Counted from the first letter of the stretch, positions 10,014-19,049 are shown. The stretch: DNA of 64,000 nucleotides from Methylobacterium hispanicum (GCF_022179285.1 NZ_BPQO01000002.1:186001-250000), one strand, 5' to 3'. The notes: generated by a model from the sequence alone, not told the origin. Program-made: numbers and translations.

Positions 10014-11987
10014 ATGAGCGACAATTCATCCGAGAGCGGCCGCGACGGGCGGGCCGACGAGCCGTCCGCACAGGCCTGGACGCCCGCGACCGACGCCAAC
10101 ACCCAGAAGCCGGACCCCGATCGGCGGCCCAAGGCCCGCGACGCGCGGGCGGAGCGCGTGGGCGGCGACGCCCCCCTGCGCCGCCGCGCGCCGGAGCCGG
10201 CCACGAAGGCGCCTCCGTCCGCGGCTCCCGAGGAGAGCGCCTTCGAGGGCGAGCGGATCGCCAAGGCGATCGCGCGCGCCGGCATCGCCTCGCGGCGGGA
10301 CGTCGAGGCGATGATCGCGGCGGGCCGCGTCAGCCTCAACGGGCAGGTGCTCGATTCGCCGGCCGTGAACGTCACGGAATCCGACCGCATCCTCATCGAC
10401 GGCGAGCCTTTGCCGGAGCGCGAGCGGACACGACTCTGGATCTTCCACAAGCCCCGCGGCCTCGTCACCACGGCGCGCGACCCCGAGGGGCGCCAGACCG
10501 TGTTCGAGGCATTGCCGGAGGACATGCCCCGGGTCGTGGCGATCGGCCGGCTCGACATCAACACCGAGGGCCTGCTGCTGCTCACGAACGACGGCGGGCT
10601 GGCCAAGGTCATCGCCCACCCGGACACGGGCTGGCTGCGCCGCTACCGCGTGCGCGCCCACGGCGACACGGACCAGGCGCAGCTCGACCGGCTGCGCAAG
10701 GGCGTGACCATCGACGGGATGGAGTACGGCCCCGTCGAGGCGACGCTCGACCGGGTCCAGGGCGACAACCTCTGGATCACGATGGGCCTGCGCGAGGGCA
10801 AGAACCGCGAGGTCAAGCGCATCCTCGAACATCTGGGTCTCCAGGTGAACCGGCTGATCCGGCTCTCCTTCGGCCCCTTCCAACTCGGCGACCTCGAGAT
10901 GGGGCTGACCGAGGAGATCCGCACGAAGGTGCTGAAGGAGCAGCTCGGCAAGACGCTGGCCGAGCAGGCCGGCGTCGATTTCGAGAGCCCGGTGCGCGAG
11001 CCGATCGCGCCCTTCGGCTCGCCGAAGCAGAAGGAGACCCCGCAGCAGCAGGAGGGCGGTCGCCAGGAGGGCCGTCCCGAGCGCCGGAGCCGCGACGATG
11101 CGCGGGGCGAGCGTCCGTGCCGCGAGGATCGCGGCGAGCGCCCGGACCGGCCCGCGCGCCAGGCGACGCCCGAGCGCGTGCCGACCGGCGGCATGGGCCC
11201 GGGCCCGCGCCGCTCGGTCTGGCGGGCCGACGAGGGCGAGGCCCAGCGGCCCGGCCGTCCTCCCCGCCGCGGCGCCGACCCGAAGATCGAGCGCGCGGCC
11301 GCTGCCGAGCGCGGACGCGAGCGCGTCGGCGCCATCAAGAGCGGCGAGCGGCGCGTGCTGGTCGAGCGTCTGGGCCCCAGCCCTCAGGAGCCGGCTCCCG
11401 AGGCGCCGAAGCGGCGCGGGCGCTACGCCCGTTCGGACGAGGCGGGCGCGCCCCGCGCGGAGGCACGTCCGCAGCGCTACCCGCGCGACGAGGCCCGCGG
11501 CGAGCGGGCAGCCCACCCCGACCGCGCTCCGCGCCCGGATCGCGCTCCGCGTCCCGACCGAGCGGCGCGGACCGACCGGCCGGCGCGCCCCGAGCGCGCC
11601 CCCCGGGCGGAGGGTGCGGAACGGCCGCGCGGCGAGCGCGCGCCGCGTGCCGAGGGCCGGTTCACGGGAGCTGAGCGGCCTCAGGGTCGCGGCTTCGGGG
11701 ATAAGGGTGCCGGCGCCCGCCCGGGCGGCGGCAAGTTCGGTGCTGGAAAGTTCGGTGCTGGAAAGCCCGGTAGCGGCAAGTTCGGCGATAGGCCGGGCGG
11801 CGACAGGCCCGCGGGCTTCAAGGGCGGGGCCAAGCCCGGGGGCTTCGGCGGACGCAGCGAAGGCGGCGCCCGGTCGGGCGGCTTCAAGGGTGGCGGCAAG
11901 CCCGGTGGCGGGCGTCCGGCCGGTGCGGGCGGCAGGCCCGGCGGCGGAGGGCGTCCGGGGGGCCGGCCGCCGCGCGGGGACCGGTGA
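10014..11987 (+). CDS. rluB: 23S rRNA pseudouridine synthase RluB-like with long repetitive C-terminal tail
   Basis: Pseudouridine synthase of 657 residues, more than twice the size of E. coli RluB. Residues 1-75 are a hydrophilic leader, an S4 RNA-binding domain covers about 78-140, and the catalytic domain about 143-320 carries Asp181 in GRLDINTEGLLLL. After about residue 330 the protein is a basic, low-complexity tail: RPDRAPRPD-type repeats around 500-560 and a Gly/Lys/Phe-rich end (FGAGKFGAGKPGSGKFG) up to the stop. The tail is likely an RNA- or ribosome-binding extension, seen in variable form in other Rhizobiales. The stop overlaps the rsmD start. Confidence 0.88.
   Translation: MSDNSSESGRDGRADEPSAQAWTPATDANTQKPDPDRRPKARDARAERVGGDAPLRRRAPEPATKAPPSAAPEESAFEGERIAKAIARAGIASRRDVEAMIAAGRVSLNGQVLDSPAVNVTESDRILIDGEPLPERERTRLWIFHKPRGLVTTARDPEGRQTVFEALPEDMPRVVAIGRLDINTEGLLLLTNDGGLAKVIAHPDTGWLRRYRVRAHGDTDQAQLDRLRKGVTIDGMEYGPVEATLDRVQGDNLWITMGLREGKNREVKRILEHLGLQVNRLIRLSFGPFQLGDLEMGLTEEIRTKVLKEQLGKTLAEQAGVDFESPVREPIAPFGSPKQKETPQQQEGGRQEGRPERRSRDDARGERPCREDRGERPDRPARQATPERVPTGGMGPGPRRSVWRADEGEAQRPGRPPRRGADPKIERAAAAERGRERVGAIKSGERRVLVERLGPSPQEPAPEAPKRRGRYARSDEAGAPRAEARPQRYPRDEARGERAAHPDRAPRPDRAPRPDRAARTDRPARPERAPRAEGAERPRGERAPRAEGRFTGAERPQGRGFGDKGAGARPGGGKFGAGKFGAGKPGSGKFGDRPGGDRPAGFKGGAKPGGFGGRSEGGARSGGFKGGGKPGGGRPAGAGGRPGGGGRPGGRPPRGDR
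11500..11980 (+). repeat. Low-complexity tandem coding repeats in rluB tail
   Basis: Imperfect tandem units encoding Arg-Pro-Asp-Arg-Ala-Pro (about 11515-11625), then Gly-Lys-Phe-Gly units, including two identical 15-base copies of AAGTTCGGTGCTGGA near 11733-11762. Such repeats are prone to length change by slippage. Confidence 0.7.
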
Positions 11988-12544
11988 GGATCGTCGGCGG
12001 GGCTTGGCGCGGCCGACGCCTCGCCACGCCCCGCACGGACGCGATCCGCCCGACATCGGACCGGCTGCGCGAGGCGTTGTTCAACGTGCTGGCCCACGCC
12101 CACGACGACCCCGTACCGGGCGCGCGGGTGCTCGACCTCTTCGCCGGCACCGGAGCCCTGAGCTTCGAAGCCCTGTCGCGCGGTGCCGCCTACGCGCTCC
12201 TCGTCGATGAGGGTACCGAAGCGCGGGGTGTGATCCGCTCCAACATCGAGACCTTCGGGGCGGAGGGCACGACCCGCCTGTTCCGGCGCGACGCGACGAA
12301 GCTCGGCCCGATGGGGCCCGGGGCGCCCTACGGCCTCGTCTTCTGCGATCCGCCCTACGGCCGCAACCTCGCGCCCACGGCACTGGCGAGCGCCGCCGCG
12401 GGCGGTTGGCTTGCGCCGAACGCGCTGGTCGTCGTGGAAGAGTCAGGTTCCGCCGCCGTGACGCTGCCCGAGGGTTTCCAAGAACTCGAGCGGCGCAGCT
12501 ACGGCGAGACGGCCGTGGTGCTCGGACGCTTCGGAACGCCCTAA
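11984..12544 (+). CDS. rsmD: 16S rRNA (guanine(966)-N2)-methyltransferase RsmD
   Basis: SAM-dependent methyltransferase of 186 residues modifying G966 of 16S rRNA. It opens with the family signature MRIVGGAWRGRRLATP and RPTSDRLREALFNVL, has the SAM motif VLDLFAGTGALSFEALSRG (about residues 49-67) and the catalytic DPPYG at Asp122. The GTG start at 11984 overlaps the rluB stop (GTGA), so synthesis is coupled to that of another rRNA-modifying enzyme, a common arrangement. Confidence 0.93.
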   Translation: MRIVGGAWRGRRLATPRTDAIRPTSDRLREALFNVLAHAHDDPVPGARVLDLFAGTGALSFEALSRGAAYALLVDEGTEARGVIRSNIETFGAEGTTRLFRRDATKLGPMGPGAPYGLVFCDPPYGRNLAPTALASAAAGGWLAPNALVVVEESGSAAVTLPEGFQELERRSYGETAVVLGRFGTP

Positions 12545-12587
12545 GGCTCGCTCCATCGCCACCGCGCGGGAGAACGGACGACGATCT

Positions 12588-13496
12588 TCAGCCCGTCAGA
12601 AAATCACGCATCGCCCGCAGCGTCTCTTCCGCATTCTCCTCCGGAAGGAAGTGCCCGCCCGCGATTGATGCGCCGACCGCGTTCGGCGCAAGGGTGCGCC
12701 GCCACGCTTCCAGCGCGGTCTCCGACTTGTCCTTGTCGAGATAGTCGCGGCTCGACAGGACCAGCACCGGCATGGCGAGCGTCCGGCCCGCCGCGATGTC
12801 GGCCTCGTCGGCGGCGCGGTCCGGGCCGGCGCCGGCCCGGTAATCCTCGCACATGGCGTGGATCCGGTCCGGCACGTTCCAGGCCTGCCGGTAGAGGTCG
12901 AGCGCGCGAGAGTCGAAGGCTCCGAGGTCGTGCTCCGCCGCCCACGCCTTCAGCAAGTCCTCGAAGTAGGCGTCGGGCCCGGCCGCGATCTTCTGCTCGG
13001 GGCCGGGGGCCGGCTCGGCCAGGAAGCGCCAGTGCGGGTTCATGCCGGGCCGGCTCGCGATGCGCTCCCACTGCACCGAGGTCGGCACGATATCGACGAG
13101 CATCAGCCGCGAGACCCGGCCGGGGTCGTCCAGGGCGAGGCGGTAGGCGACCCGCGCGCCGCGGTCGTGCCCAGCGACAGCGAAGTGGACGTGGCCGACC
13201 CGCTCCATCAGAGCCACGATCTCCCGGCCGAGCGTGCGCTTGGCGTAGGCCTCGTGCGCCGGGTCGCCCGTTGGCGCGGCCGACCAGCCGTAGCCCTTGA
13301 GGTCGAGACAGAGCACCCGGTGGTCGCGGGCGAGGTCGGGCGCGATCCGGTGCCACATCGCGTGACTCTCGGGAAAGCCGTGGAGCAGGAGAAGCGGCGG
13401 CGCCTCTTCGGGCCCGCCGGCCCGCGCGAAGGCCTTGCCCCAGGGCGCCTCGAGCCAGAGCGCCTCGAAGCCCGGAAACAGATCGGCGCCGTCCAT
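12588..13496 (-). CDS. Alpha/beta hydrolase, haloacetate (fluoroacetate) dehalogenase-like
   Basis: Alpha/beta-hydrolase of 302 residues with an Asp nucleophile instead of Ser. Visible motifs are HGFPE (39-43), GHDRGARVAYR with Asp111, Arg112 and Arg115, a second Asp135, the pair His155-Trp156 in NPHWRFLAEP, and a late His282 in GGHFLPEE. In characterised fluoroacetate dehalogenases the Asp-Arg-x-x-Arg set is nucleophile plus carboxylate binders, and the His-Trp pair with a Tyr forms the halide pocket, so the residues fit. Some relatives are epoxide hydrolases, which usually lack the Arg pair. It is monocistronic and convergent with rsmD. Confidence 0.78.
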   Translation of the reverse strand: MDGADLFPGFEALWLEAPWGKAFARAGGPEEAPPLLLLHGFPESHAMWHRIAPDLARDHRVLCLDLKGYGWSAAPTGDPAHEAYAKRTLGREIVALMERVGHVHFAVAGHDRGARVAYRLALDDPGRVSRLMLVDIVPTSVQWERIASRPGMNPHWRFLAEPAPGPEQKIAAGPDAYFEDLLKAWAAEHDLGAFDSRALDLYRQAWNVPDRIHAMCEDYRAGAGPDRAADEADIAAGRTLAMPVLVLSSRDYLDKDKSETALEAWRRTLAPNAVGASIAGGHFLPEENAEETLRAMRDFLTG

Positions 13497-13561
13497 GTGC
13501 TCGTGATCTCCCGCGTCGCGACATCGTCAACGCGGCCGGGCGTGGCGGGCTCCGTGCCGAC

Positions 13562-13669
13562 TCAGCCGATCTGCGTGAGCAGGGTGAACGCCCCGAAGGC
13601 CAGCACCGAGACGACGGCGACCGCGAGCAGGATCAGGGCCGCGCGCGATTCCCTGAGTTCCGGCGACAT
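13562..13669 (-). CDS. Small membrane protein, 35 aa
   Basis: A 35-residue frame with a polar N-terminus (MSPELRESRA) followed by one hydrophobic helix up to the end. A near-perfect ribosome binding site (GGAGGTGGGC) directly precedes the ATG, which is why this short frame is called. It lies upstream of the dehalogenase-like gene on the same strand. No family recognised. Confidence 0.55.
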   Translation of the reverse strand: MSPELRESRAALILLAVAVVSVLAFGAFTLLTQIG

Positions 13670-13873
13670 GCCCACCTCCGCGTTCTACCCTCTGCGCCGG
13701 CCTATGCACCGGCCCGGACTGTGCCAGCGTAAGCGGTCCGCGCCGCCCGGCACAACGGGCGGGTGGGATGCGCGATGTGCCGCACCGCACAGATTGCAGC
13801 GATGACCGAACCTAGCTTGGCCGCAATCGGGCGTGGCGTGCTCCGCCCCGCCGTTGGAGACAGGATCGCGGTC

Positions 13874-14125
13874 ATGTCATCGCATCGTCGCGCCGTCGCA
13901 CTCGCCGGCCTGCTCGCCGGCCTCGTCGCACTCCCGACGCTGGCCACCGCCCGCGAGTTGCACCCTGCCAAGCCATCGGCGCAGCAGGCGGCAAAGCCGC
14001 CGAGCCGGGCGGCGATCGCCGCCTCGGAGGGTTTCACGGCCCGGATGAGCCGTCTCGACGCCCTGATGGGCGGCCCGCGGCAGATCGCGCCGCGCTCCCG
14101 CTCGGCCAGCGCCCTCGCGAACTGA
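13874..14125 (+). CDS. Hypothetical secreted protein, 83 aa
   Basis: Protein of 83 residues with an N-terminal signal peptide (MSSHRRAVALAGLLAGLVAL, cleavage expected after ATA around residue 23). The mature part is short, basic and Ala-rich. The start at 13874 was chosen over an upstream ATG at 13763 because it places the charged n-region and hydrophobic core at the N-terminus. It is convergent with the following alpha/beta hydrolase; only four bases separate the stops. Function unknown. Confidence 0.6.
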   Translation: MSSHRRAVALAGLLAGLVALPTLATARELHPAKPSAQQAAKPPSRAAIAASEGFTARMSRLDALMGGPRQIAPRSRSASALAN

Positions 14126-14129
14126 CCCC

Positions 14130-15146
14130 TCAGGCCAGCTCGGCCAGGAAGGCGTCGTAGCGGGCGCGGACCTCACCGAGCCGCTCGAAATGCGGGAAGG
14201 CGCCGGTCGGCAGCGCCGCGATCTGCCAGTTCGGCCGGGCGGCGAAGCGCGGCGCATCCCTGTAATCGACGAAGTCGCCCCGCTCCCCGTGCAGCATCAG
14301 CACCGGTAGCCAGAGCGCCTCGTAGAGCCGGGTCGTGTCGGTCGGGAACAGGTAGCCGGACACGAAGCTGAACGGGGCGTGCTCCGCGCCCGGCTGGTGC
14401 GTCGTGGCGTAATCGTAGTCGAGCAGCCCCTCGTCGATCTCCGGCGAGCCCCAGGTCTTCTCCAGGAAGAAACGCAGGCTCGGCCGGCTGGTCAGCGCGT
14501 CGAAGAGCGCCCGGCCGTGCGGCGGCGCGTCGAGGAGCGCCCGCGTCGTCGGGCGGCGCCGGTCTCCGTCGGGAGCTCCGCGGCCCGAGAGCCGCGCGTC
14601 GAAGCCCGCCGGGCTGATCAGCGCAAGGCTGCGGTAGTCCTGCGCCCGCTCCAGCGCCGCGCGGGCGAGGTAGGCGCAGGAGAGCGATAGCCCCAGCGCG
14701 TCGATCCGCACGCCGCCGTGCCGACGCCGAATCTCGCCGGCCGCCGCGTGGATCGCCTCGACCATCAGGCCCGGCGTGTAGGCGCGCCGGGACCGCTCCG
14801 AGAAGCCGAAGCCCGGCAGGTCGAGGGCGTAGACCGGGCGCTCGCGCCGGTAGACCCCGTAGAGCGGGCGCACCTCGTAGGCGCTCGCTGCCGCGTTGAT
14901 CGAGTGGACGAGGAGCAGCGGCACCCCGGCAGCTGCGTCGTCCCCGTAGAACGACACGCGGCCGGCGCGGGCGGTATCGAGGTCCTCGCGGCGGCCGGGT
15001 AGGGCCGGGTGGAGCGGAACCCGATGCGGCACGGCGAGCCGGCTCCAGGCAAGCCAGGCCGCCGCCCCGCCGAGAGCCGCGATGCCGAGCCCTTTCGCGG
15101 CGCCCCGCGCCAGGACCGGTCCGATGCTGTGGGGTCGCCGTGCCAT
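14130..15146 (-). CDS. Membrane-anchored alpha/beta hydrolase
   Basis: Hydrolase of 338 residues. An N-terminal hydrophobic segment (about residues 17-36) suggests an inner-membrane anchor. The alpha/beta fold has LLLVHSINAAASAYE (oxyanion loop region, 77-91), a nucleophile elbow GLSLS with Ser154, and a late His in GAFPHFERLGE. The sequence PLYGVYRRERPVYALDLPGFGFSE is typical of this clan. Substrate cannot be assigned; lipase/esterase-type activity is most likely. It starts about 70 bases from the end of the ABC-F gene on the same strand. Confidence 0.75.
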   Translation of the reverse strand: MARRPHSIGPVLARGAAKGLGIAALGGAAAWLAWSRLAVPHRVPLHPALPGRREDLDTARAGRVSFYGDDAAAGVPLLLVHSINAAASAYEVRPLYGVYRRERPVYALDLPGFGFSERSRRAYTPGLMVEAIHAAAGEIRRRHGGVRIDALGLSLSCAYLARAALERAQDYRSLALISPAGFDARLSGRGAPDGDRRRPTTRALLDAPPHGRALFDALTSRPSLRFFLEKTWGSPEIDEGLLDYDYATTHQPGAEHAPFSFVSGYLFPTDTTRLYEALWLPVLMLHGERGDFVDYRDAPRFAARPNWQIAALPTGAFPHFERLGEVRARYDAFLAELA

Positions 15147-15215
15147 GCCCGTCCCGTTCCGCCGTCTCGCTCGTCTCGGGCGACAACGCTGCGGCCGCGA
15201 CCCCGTTGCGGCGGA

Positions 15216-17078
15216 TCACGCCGCCTCGATCTCGGCGCTCAGGTTCAGCCACTCCTCTTCCGCCAGGGCGAGCGCGTCGGCGGCCTCGGCGCGCATGCGG
15301 GCGATCTCGCCGGCCTTGGCAGCGTTCTCGCGGAAGGCGGTACCGTCCTCGAGCGCCGCGTCGATCTTGGCGATGGCGGCCGTGAGCTTGGTCATGCGGG
15401 CCTCGACACCCTCCAGGCGCTTGCGGAGCGGCGCGAGCGCGGCGCGGCGCTCGACGCCCGCGCGGCGGGCCTCGGCCTGCTTGCCGCCGGTGCCCTCCGC
15501 GTCGCGCTCCTCCCGCTCGGGGCCGGCCAGCACGAGGCGGCGGTAATCGTCCATGTCGCCGTCGAAGGTCTTCACCGTGCCGTCGGAGACCAGCCAGAGC
15601 CGGTCGGCGCAGGCCTCGACCAGGAAGCGGTCGTGGCTCACCAGAATGACGGCGCCCTCGTAGTCGTTGATCGCCTCGACGAGCGCCTGCCGGCTCTCGA
15701 TGTCGAGGTGGTTGGTCGGCTCGTCGAGGATCAGGAGGTGCGGCCCGCGGAATGCCGCGAGCCCCATCAGCAGGCGCGCCTTCTCGCCGCCCGAGAGCTG
15801 CTGCACCGGAGTGTCGGCCTTGGCGGCGCCGAAGCCGAGGCGGGCGGCGGCCGAGCGCACCTTGGCCTCCGGCTCGCCGGGCATCAGGGTGCGCACATGC
15901 GCGACCGCGCTCTCGGCGGGCCTGAGTTCGTCGAGCTGGTGCTGGGCGAAGTAGGCGACATCCATCTTGGAGGAGCGCTTCACCTGGCCCGTGAGCGGGG
16001 GCAGGCGCCCGCCGATCAGCTTGCAGAAGGTCGATTTGCCGTTGCCGTTGGCGCCCAAGAGCGCCACCCGGTCGTCGGGCGCGAGGCTGAGGTTCAGCCC
16101 CGAGAGCACGATCCGGTCGGCGTAGCCCGCCTGCACCCGCTCCATCGCGACGATCGGCGGCGAGAGCGGCTTCTCCGGGCTCGGCAGGTGGATCACCGGC
16201 ACGTCGTCCTCGATCAAGGCGGCGATCGGCTCCATCTTGGCGAGCCGCTTCATGCGCGACTGAGCCTGCCGCGCCTTGGTGGCCTTGGCCTTGAAGCGGT
16301 CGATGAAGCTCTGGAGATGGGCGCGCTCGACGTCCTGCTTGGCCTTGGCCTTGGCCTGGAGCACGCGCTTCTCGGCGAGCTGGCGCGCGAAGCTGGTGTA
16401 GCCGCCGCGGTAGATCGTGAGCTTGCCGCGGTCGAGGTGGAGGATGTGGTCCACGCTCTCGTCCAAGAGGTCGCGGTCGTGGCTGATGATGATCGCGGTG
16501 CGCGGATAGCTCTGCAGGTAGTCGTAGAGCCAGAGCGTGCCCTCGATGTCGAGGTAGTTGGTCGGCTCGTCGAGGAGCAGCAGGTCGGGCTCGGAGAACA
16601 GCACGGCGGCGAGCGCCACGCGCATGCGCCAGCCGCCGGAGAAGTCCGCGCAGGGTCGGGCCTGCGCCGCCGCGTCGAAGCCGAGGCCGTGCAGAATCGC
16701 GGCCGCGCGGGCCGGGGCGGAGTGGGCGCCGATATCGACCAGCCGGGTCTCGATCTCGGCCCGGCGGATCCCGTCCGCGGTCTCGGCCTCCCGCATCAGG
16801 CGGGCGCGCTCGGTGTCGGCGGCGAGCACCACCGCGTGCAGGGTCTCGGGGCCGGCCGGCGCCTCCTGCGCGACCGCGCCGATGCGCATGCCCTTCGGCA
16901 TGCCGATCGCCTTGTCGTCCGTCGGCAGGTCGCCGAGGATCGCCCGGAACAGGGTGGTCTTGCCGGCGCCGTTGCGCCCGACGAGGCCGACCCGCGCGCC
17001 CTCGGGGATGGTGAAGCTCGCCCCGTCCAGGATGACGCGATCGCCGATGCGGTAGGTGAGGTCGTTGACGCGCAGCAT
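15216..17078 (-). CDS. ABC-F family ATP-binding protein
   Basis: Cytoplasmic ABC-F ATPase of 620 residues with two nucleotide-binding domains and no membrane part. NBD1 has GRNGAGKTTL and the signature FSGGWRMR; a charged linker with alternating Lys/Ala (AKAKAKQDVERAH) follows; NBD2 has GANGNGKSTF and LSGGEKARLL; both have LLLDEPTNYLD / LILDEPTNHLD. The C-terminus is a coiled coil (about 530-620). This is the Uup/YheS-type layout of proteins acting at the ribosomal E-site. The ATG at 17078 (MLRVNDLTY) is the correct start; the 12 codons before it are not conserved-looking. Confidence 0.9.
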   Translation of the reverse strand: MLRVNDLTYRIGDRVILDGASFTIPEGARVGLVGRNGAGKTTLFRAILGDLPTDDKAIGMPKGMRIGAVAQEAPAGPETLHAVVLAADTERARLMREAETADGIRRAEIETRLVDIGAHSAPARAAAILHGLGFDAAAQARPCADFSGGWRMRVALAAVLFSEPDLLLLDEPTNYLDIEGTLWLYDYLQSYPRTAIIISHDRDLLDESVDHILHLDRGKLTIYRGGYTSFARQLAEKRVLQAKAKAKQDVERAHLQSFIDRFKAKATKARQAQSRMKRLAKMEPIAALIEDDVPVIHLPSPEKPLSPPIVAMERVQAGYADRIVLSGLNLSLAPDDRVALLGANGNGKSTFCKLIGGRLPPLTGQVKRSSKMDVAYFAQHQLDELRPAESAVAHVRTLMPGEPEAKVRSAAARLGFGAAKADTPVQQLSGGEKARLLMGLAAFRGPHLLILDEPTNHLDIESRQALVEAINDYEGAVILVSHDRFLVEACADRLWLVSDGTVKTFDGDMDDYRRLVLAGPEREERDAEGTGGKQAEARRAGVERRAALAPLRKRLEGVEARMTKLTAAIAKIDAALEDGTAFRENAAKAGEIARMRAEAADALALAEEEWLNLSAEIEAA

Positions 17079-17194
17079 GGCCCGCGTTCTGGCCGGGGCC
17101 GGGTGCGGTTGCAAGGGGACGCGCGGGCGGGCGGTGTCACCGGCGCATGGCGGCCGCGCTTCCCGCGGCGGCGCGGGCCGGTATACCGCGCGCC

Positions 17195-18130
17195 ATGACC
17201 CTGACGATTCTCGCGGCGCTCGTGCCGATCGCGCTCCTGATCGGCCTCGGCGCCGGCCTGAGACGTTGGGGTTTCCTGGCGCCCGCCTTCTGGCCGCAGG
17301 CGGAGCGGCTCGCCTACTACGTGCTCCTGCCGAGCCTGCTCGTGCACGGCCTCGCCACGGCGCGCCTCGACGGCGTGCCCGTCCTCGAACTCGCCGCCGT
17401 ATTGGTGCTCTCGACGGCGTGCGTCGCGGGGGTGCTCGTCGCCGCGCGCCCGCTGTTCCGGATCGACGGGGCGGCCTTCACCTCGGTGTTCCAGGGCGGC
17501 ATCCGCTTCAACAACTACGTGGGCGTCTCGGCGGCGGCGGGGCTCTACGGGGCGCAGGGCGTCGCGCTGGCAGCGGTGGCCAACGCCGCGATCGTGCCGA
17601 CCGTCAACGTGCTCTGCGTGCTGATCTTCGCCCGCTACGGCACTGCCGAGCGGGCGCGGCCCGGCATGATCCTGCGGCAGCTCGCCCTCAACCCGCTGGT
17701 GCTCGGCAGCCTCGGCGGCATCGTCCTGCAGGCGGCGCACGTTCCCCTGCCGCCGGGCCTCGAGCCCGCCCTGAAGGCTCTGGGCCTGGCCTCCCTGCCG
17801 CTCGGCCTGCTCTGCGTCGGGGCGGCGCTCGATTTCGGCACGGCGCGGGCCTGGATCCGGCCCGTGGCGGCGGCCTCCCTGTTCAAGTTCGGGCTGATGC
17901 CGGCAGCGACGGTGCTCGCCTGCCTCGCGCTCGGGCTCAGCGGCCCGGCCGCGGTGACGGCGCTGCTGTTCCAGGCGCTGCCGACCGCCTCGTCGGCCTA
18001 CATCATGGCGCGCCAGCTCGGCGGCGATGCGCCCCTGATGGCCGGCATCACGGCGACCCAGACCGTGCTGGCAGCGGCCCTGCTGCCGCTGGTGATGATC
18101 GGCCTCGTCGCCCTCGCGGGTCTGACCTGA
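17195..18130 (+). CDS. AEC-family transporter (auxin efflux carrier-like permease)
   Basis: Membrane protein of 311 residues with about ten hydrophobic segments arranged as two five-helix halves, as in AEC/malonate-type transporters. Family-like features are QGGIRFNNYVGVSAAAGLYG (about 102-121) and the late GLPTASS-like segment ALPTASSAYIMARQLGGD with the following GITATQTVLA. Substrates in the family include dicarboxylates and auxin-like acids; none can be chosen here. It is convergent with lpxC. Confidence 0.85.
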   Translation: MTLTILAALVPIALLIGLGAGLRRWGFLAPAFWPQAERLAYYVLLPSLLVHGLATARLDGVPVLELAAVLVLSTACVAGVLVAARPLFRIDGAAFTSVFQGGIRFNNYVGVSAAAGLYGAQGVALAAVANAAIVPTVNVLCVLIFARYGTAERARPGMILRQLALNPLVLGSLGGIVLQAAHVPLPPGLEPALKALGLASLPLGLLCVGAALDFGTARAWIRPVAAASLFKFGLMPAATVLACLALGLSGPAAVTALLFQALPTASSAYIMARQLGGDAPLMAGITATQTVLAAALLPLVMIGLVALAGLT

Positions 18131-18143
18131 GCGGGGCTGCCGT

Positions 18144-19049
18144 TCAGACCAACTCCCAGGCGTCCGGCTCCGCCATCAGCTTGGACACCAGCGCGTGGTT
18201 CAGCTCGTGGCCCGTATGCGCCGCCCTGACGTGCCCGAGCAGGGGGTGACCGATCAGCGCGAGGTCGCCGACGAGGTCGAGCGCGCGGTGCCGCACGGGC
18301 TCGTCCGGCACGTGCATGCCGCCGACGACGCGGCTCCCGACGATCCCCGCCGTCGTCCGGAGGTTCGCGCCGCGCAGCACTGGCTTCCCGGTCAGGAAGC
18401 TGTAGAGCTTCAACGGCACCGCCCATTTCAGCCGTCCGAAGCTGCGCGAGGGCGCGAGATCGCGGTCGAAGGTCGCCGCATCGACGGGCCCGGTCCAGTC
18501 CATGGCCGGGAAGCGCGCCAGGGCGAGATGCGCCGAGACGCGGAGATGGTCGCAGGGCTCGACGCTCAACGAACGCTCGCCCATCCGCACCGCGACTGAA
18601 CGCCGTAGCCGCAGAGACCGGCGTGGAGCGTCCTGCTCGATACGGCCAGCCCCGCGGATGCCCGCGCACCAGGGCAGGGCGCTGCCGTCGAAGATCGGCA
18701 GTTCCTCGGCATCGATCTCAACCAGCGCGTTGTCGATGCGGTGGGCGGAAAGCGCCGCCATCAGGTGCTCGACAGTGCGCACGAGGACGCCGTCGGGCGA
18801 GCGGAGCGCCGTGCACAGCGGCTGCGATTCGCGGTGACGCCAGAGCGCCGGCACCTCGGCGATCTGTCCGCCCTTCAGCCGGCGCCGGAATAGGATGCCG
18901 GCGCCGGGAGCGGCCGGCGAGACCCGCACATGCGCCCGGCGACCGGTATGCAGCCCCGGCCCGGCGCGTTCGAAGACGGCGGCAAGCGTCGCCTGCCGGG
19001 CGCCCCGCACCGCGGTCTGGGGCAGGATCGTCGAGAGGGGGGCGGACAT
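18144..19049 (-). CDS. lpxC: UDP-3-O-acyl-N-acetylglucosamine deacetylase (LpxC)
   Basis: Zinc deacetylase of 301 residues for the committed step of lipid A synthesis. The catalytic and metal residues are in place: Glu94-His95 in TVEHLMAAL, His254 and Asp258 in RHRALDLVGD, and His281 in HTGHELNHALV. The sequence diverges moderately from typical LpxC (for example, an early GLHTGRRAHV instead of the usual GLHSG). The gene is not next to ftsZ or other division genes as in many proteobacteria, so it could be a second copy; only a genome search can tell. It is divergent from the Crp/Fnr gene. Confidence 0.85.
   Translation of the reverse strand: MSAPLSTILPQTAVRGARQATLAAVFERAGPGLHTGRRAHVRVSPAAPGAGILFRRRLKGGQIAEVPALWRHRESQPLCTALRSPDGVLVRTVEHLMAALSAHRIDNALVEIDAEELPIFDGSALPWCAGIRGAGRIEQDAPRRSLRLRRSVAVRMGERSLSVEPCDHLRVSAHLALARFPAMDWTGPVDAATFDRDLAPSRSFGRLKWAVPLKLYSFLTGKPVLRGANLRTTAGIVGSRVVGGMHVPDEPVRHRALDLVGDLALIGHPLLGHVRAAHTGHELNHALVSKLMAEPDAWELV

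Noticed and set aside
10026..12056. Open frame of 676 codons antisense to rluB
   Set aside because: A high-GC shadow of the repetitive rluB tail; composition is Ala/Arg/Gly-rich with no motif, whereas the sense strand has S4 and pseudouridine synthase motifs.
15009..17198. Open frame of 729 codons antisense to the ABC-F gene
   Set aside because: Shadow of the real ABC-F gene, which has complete Walker and signature motifs on the minus strand.
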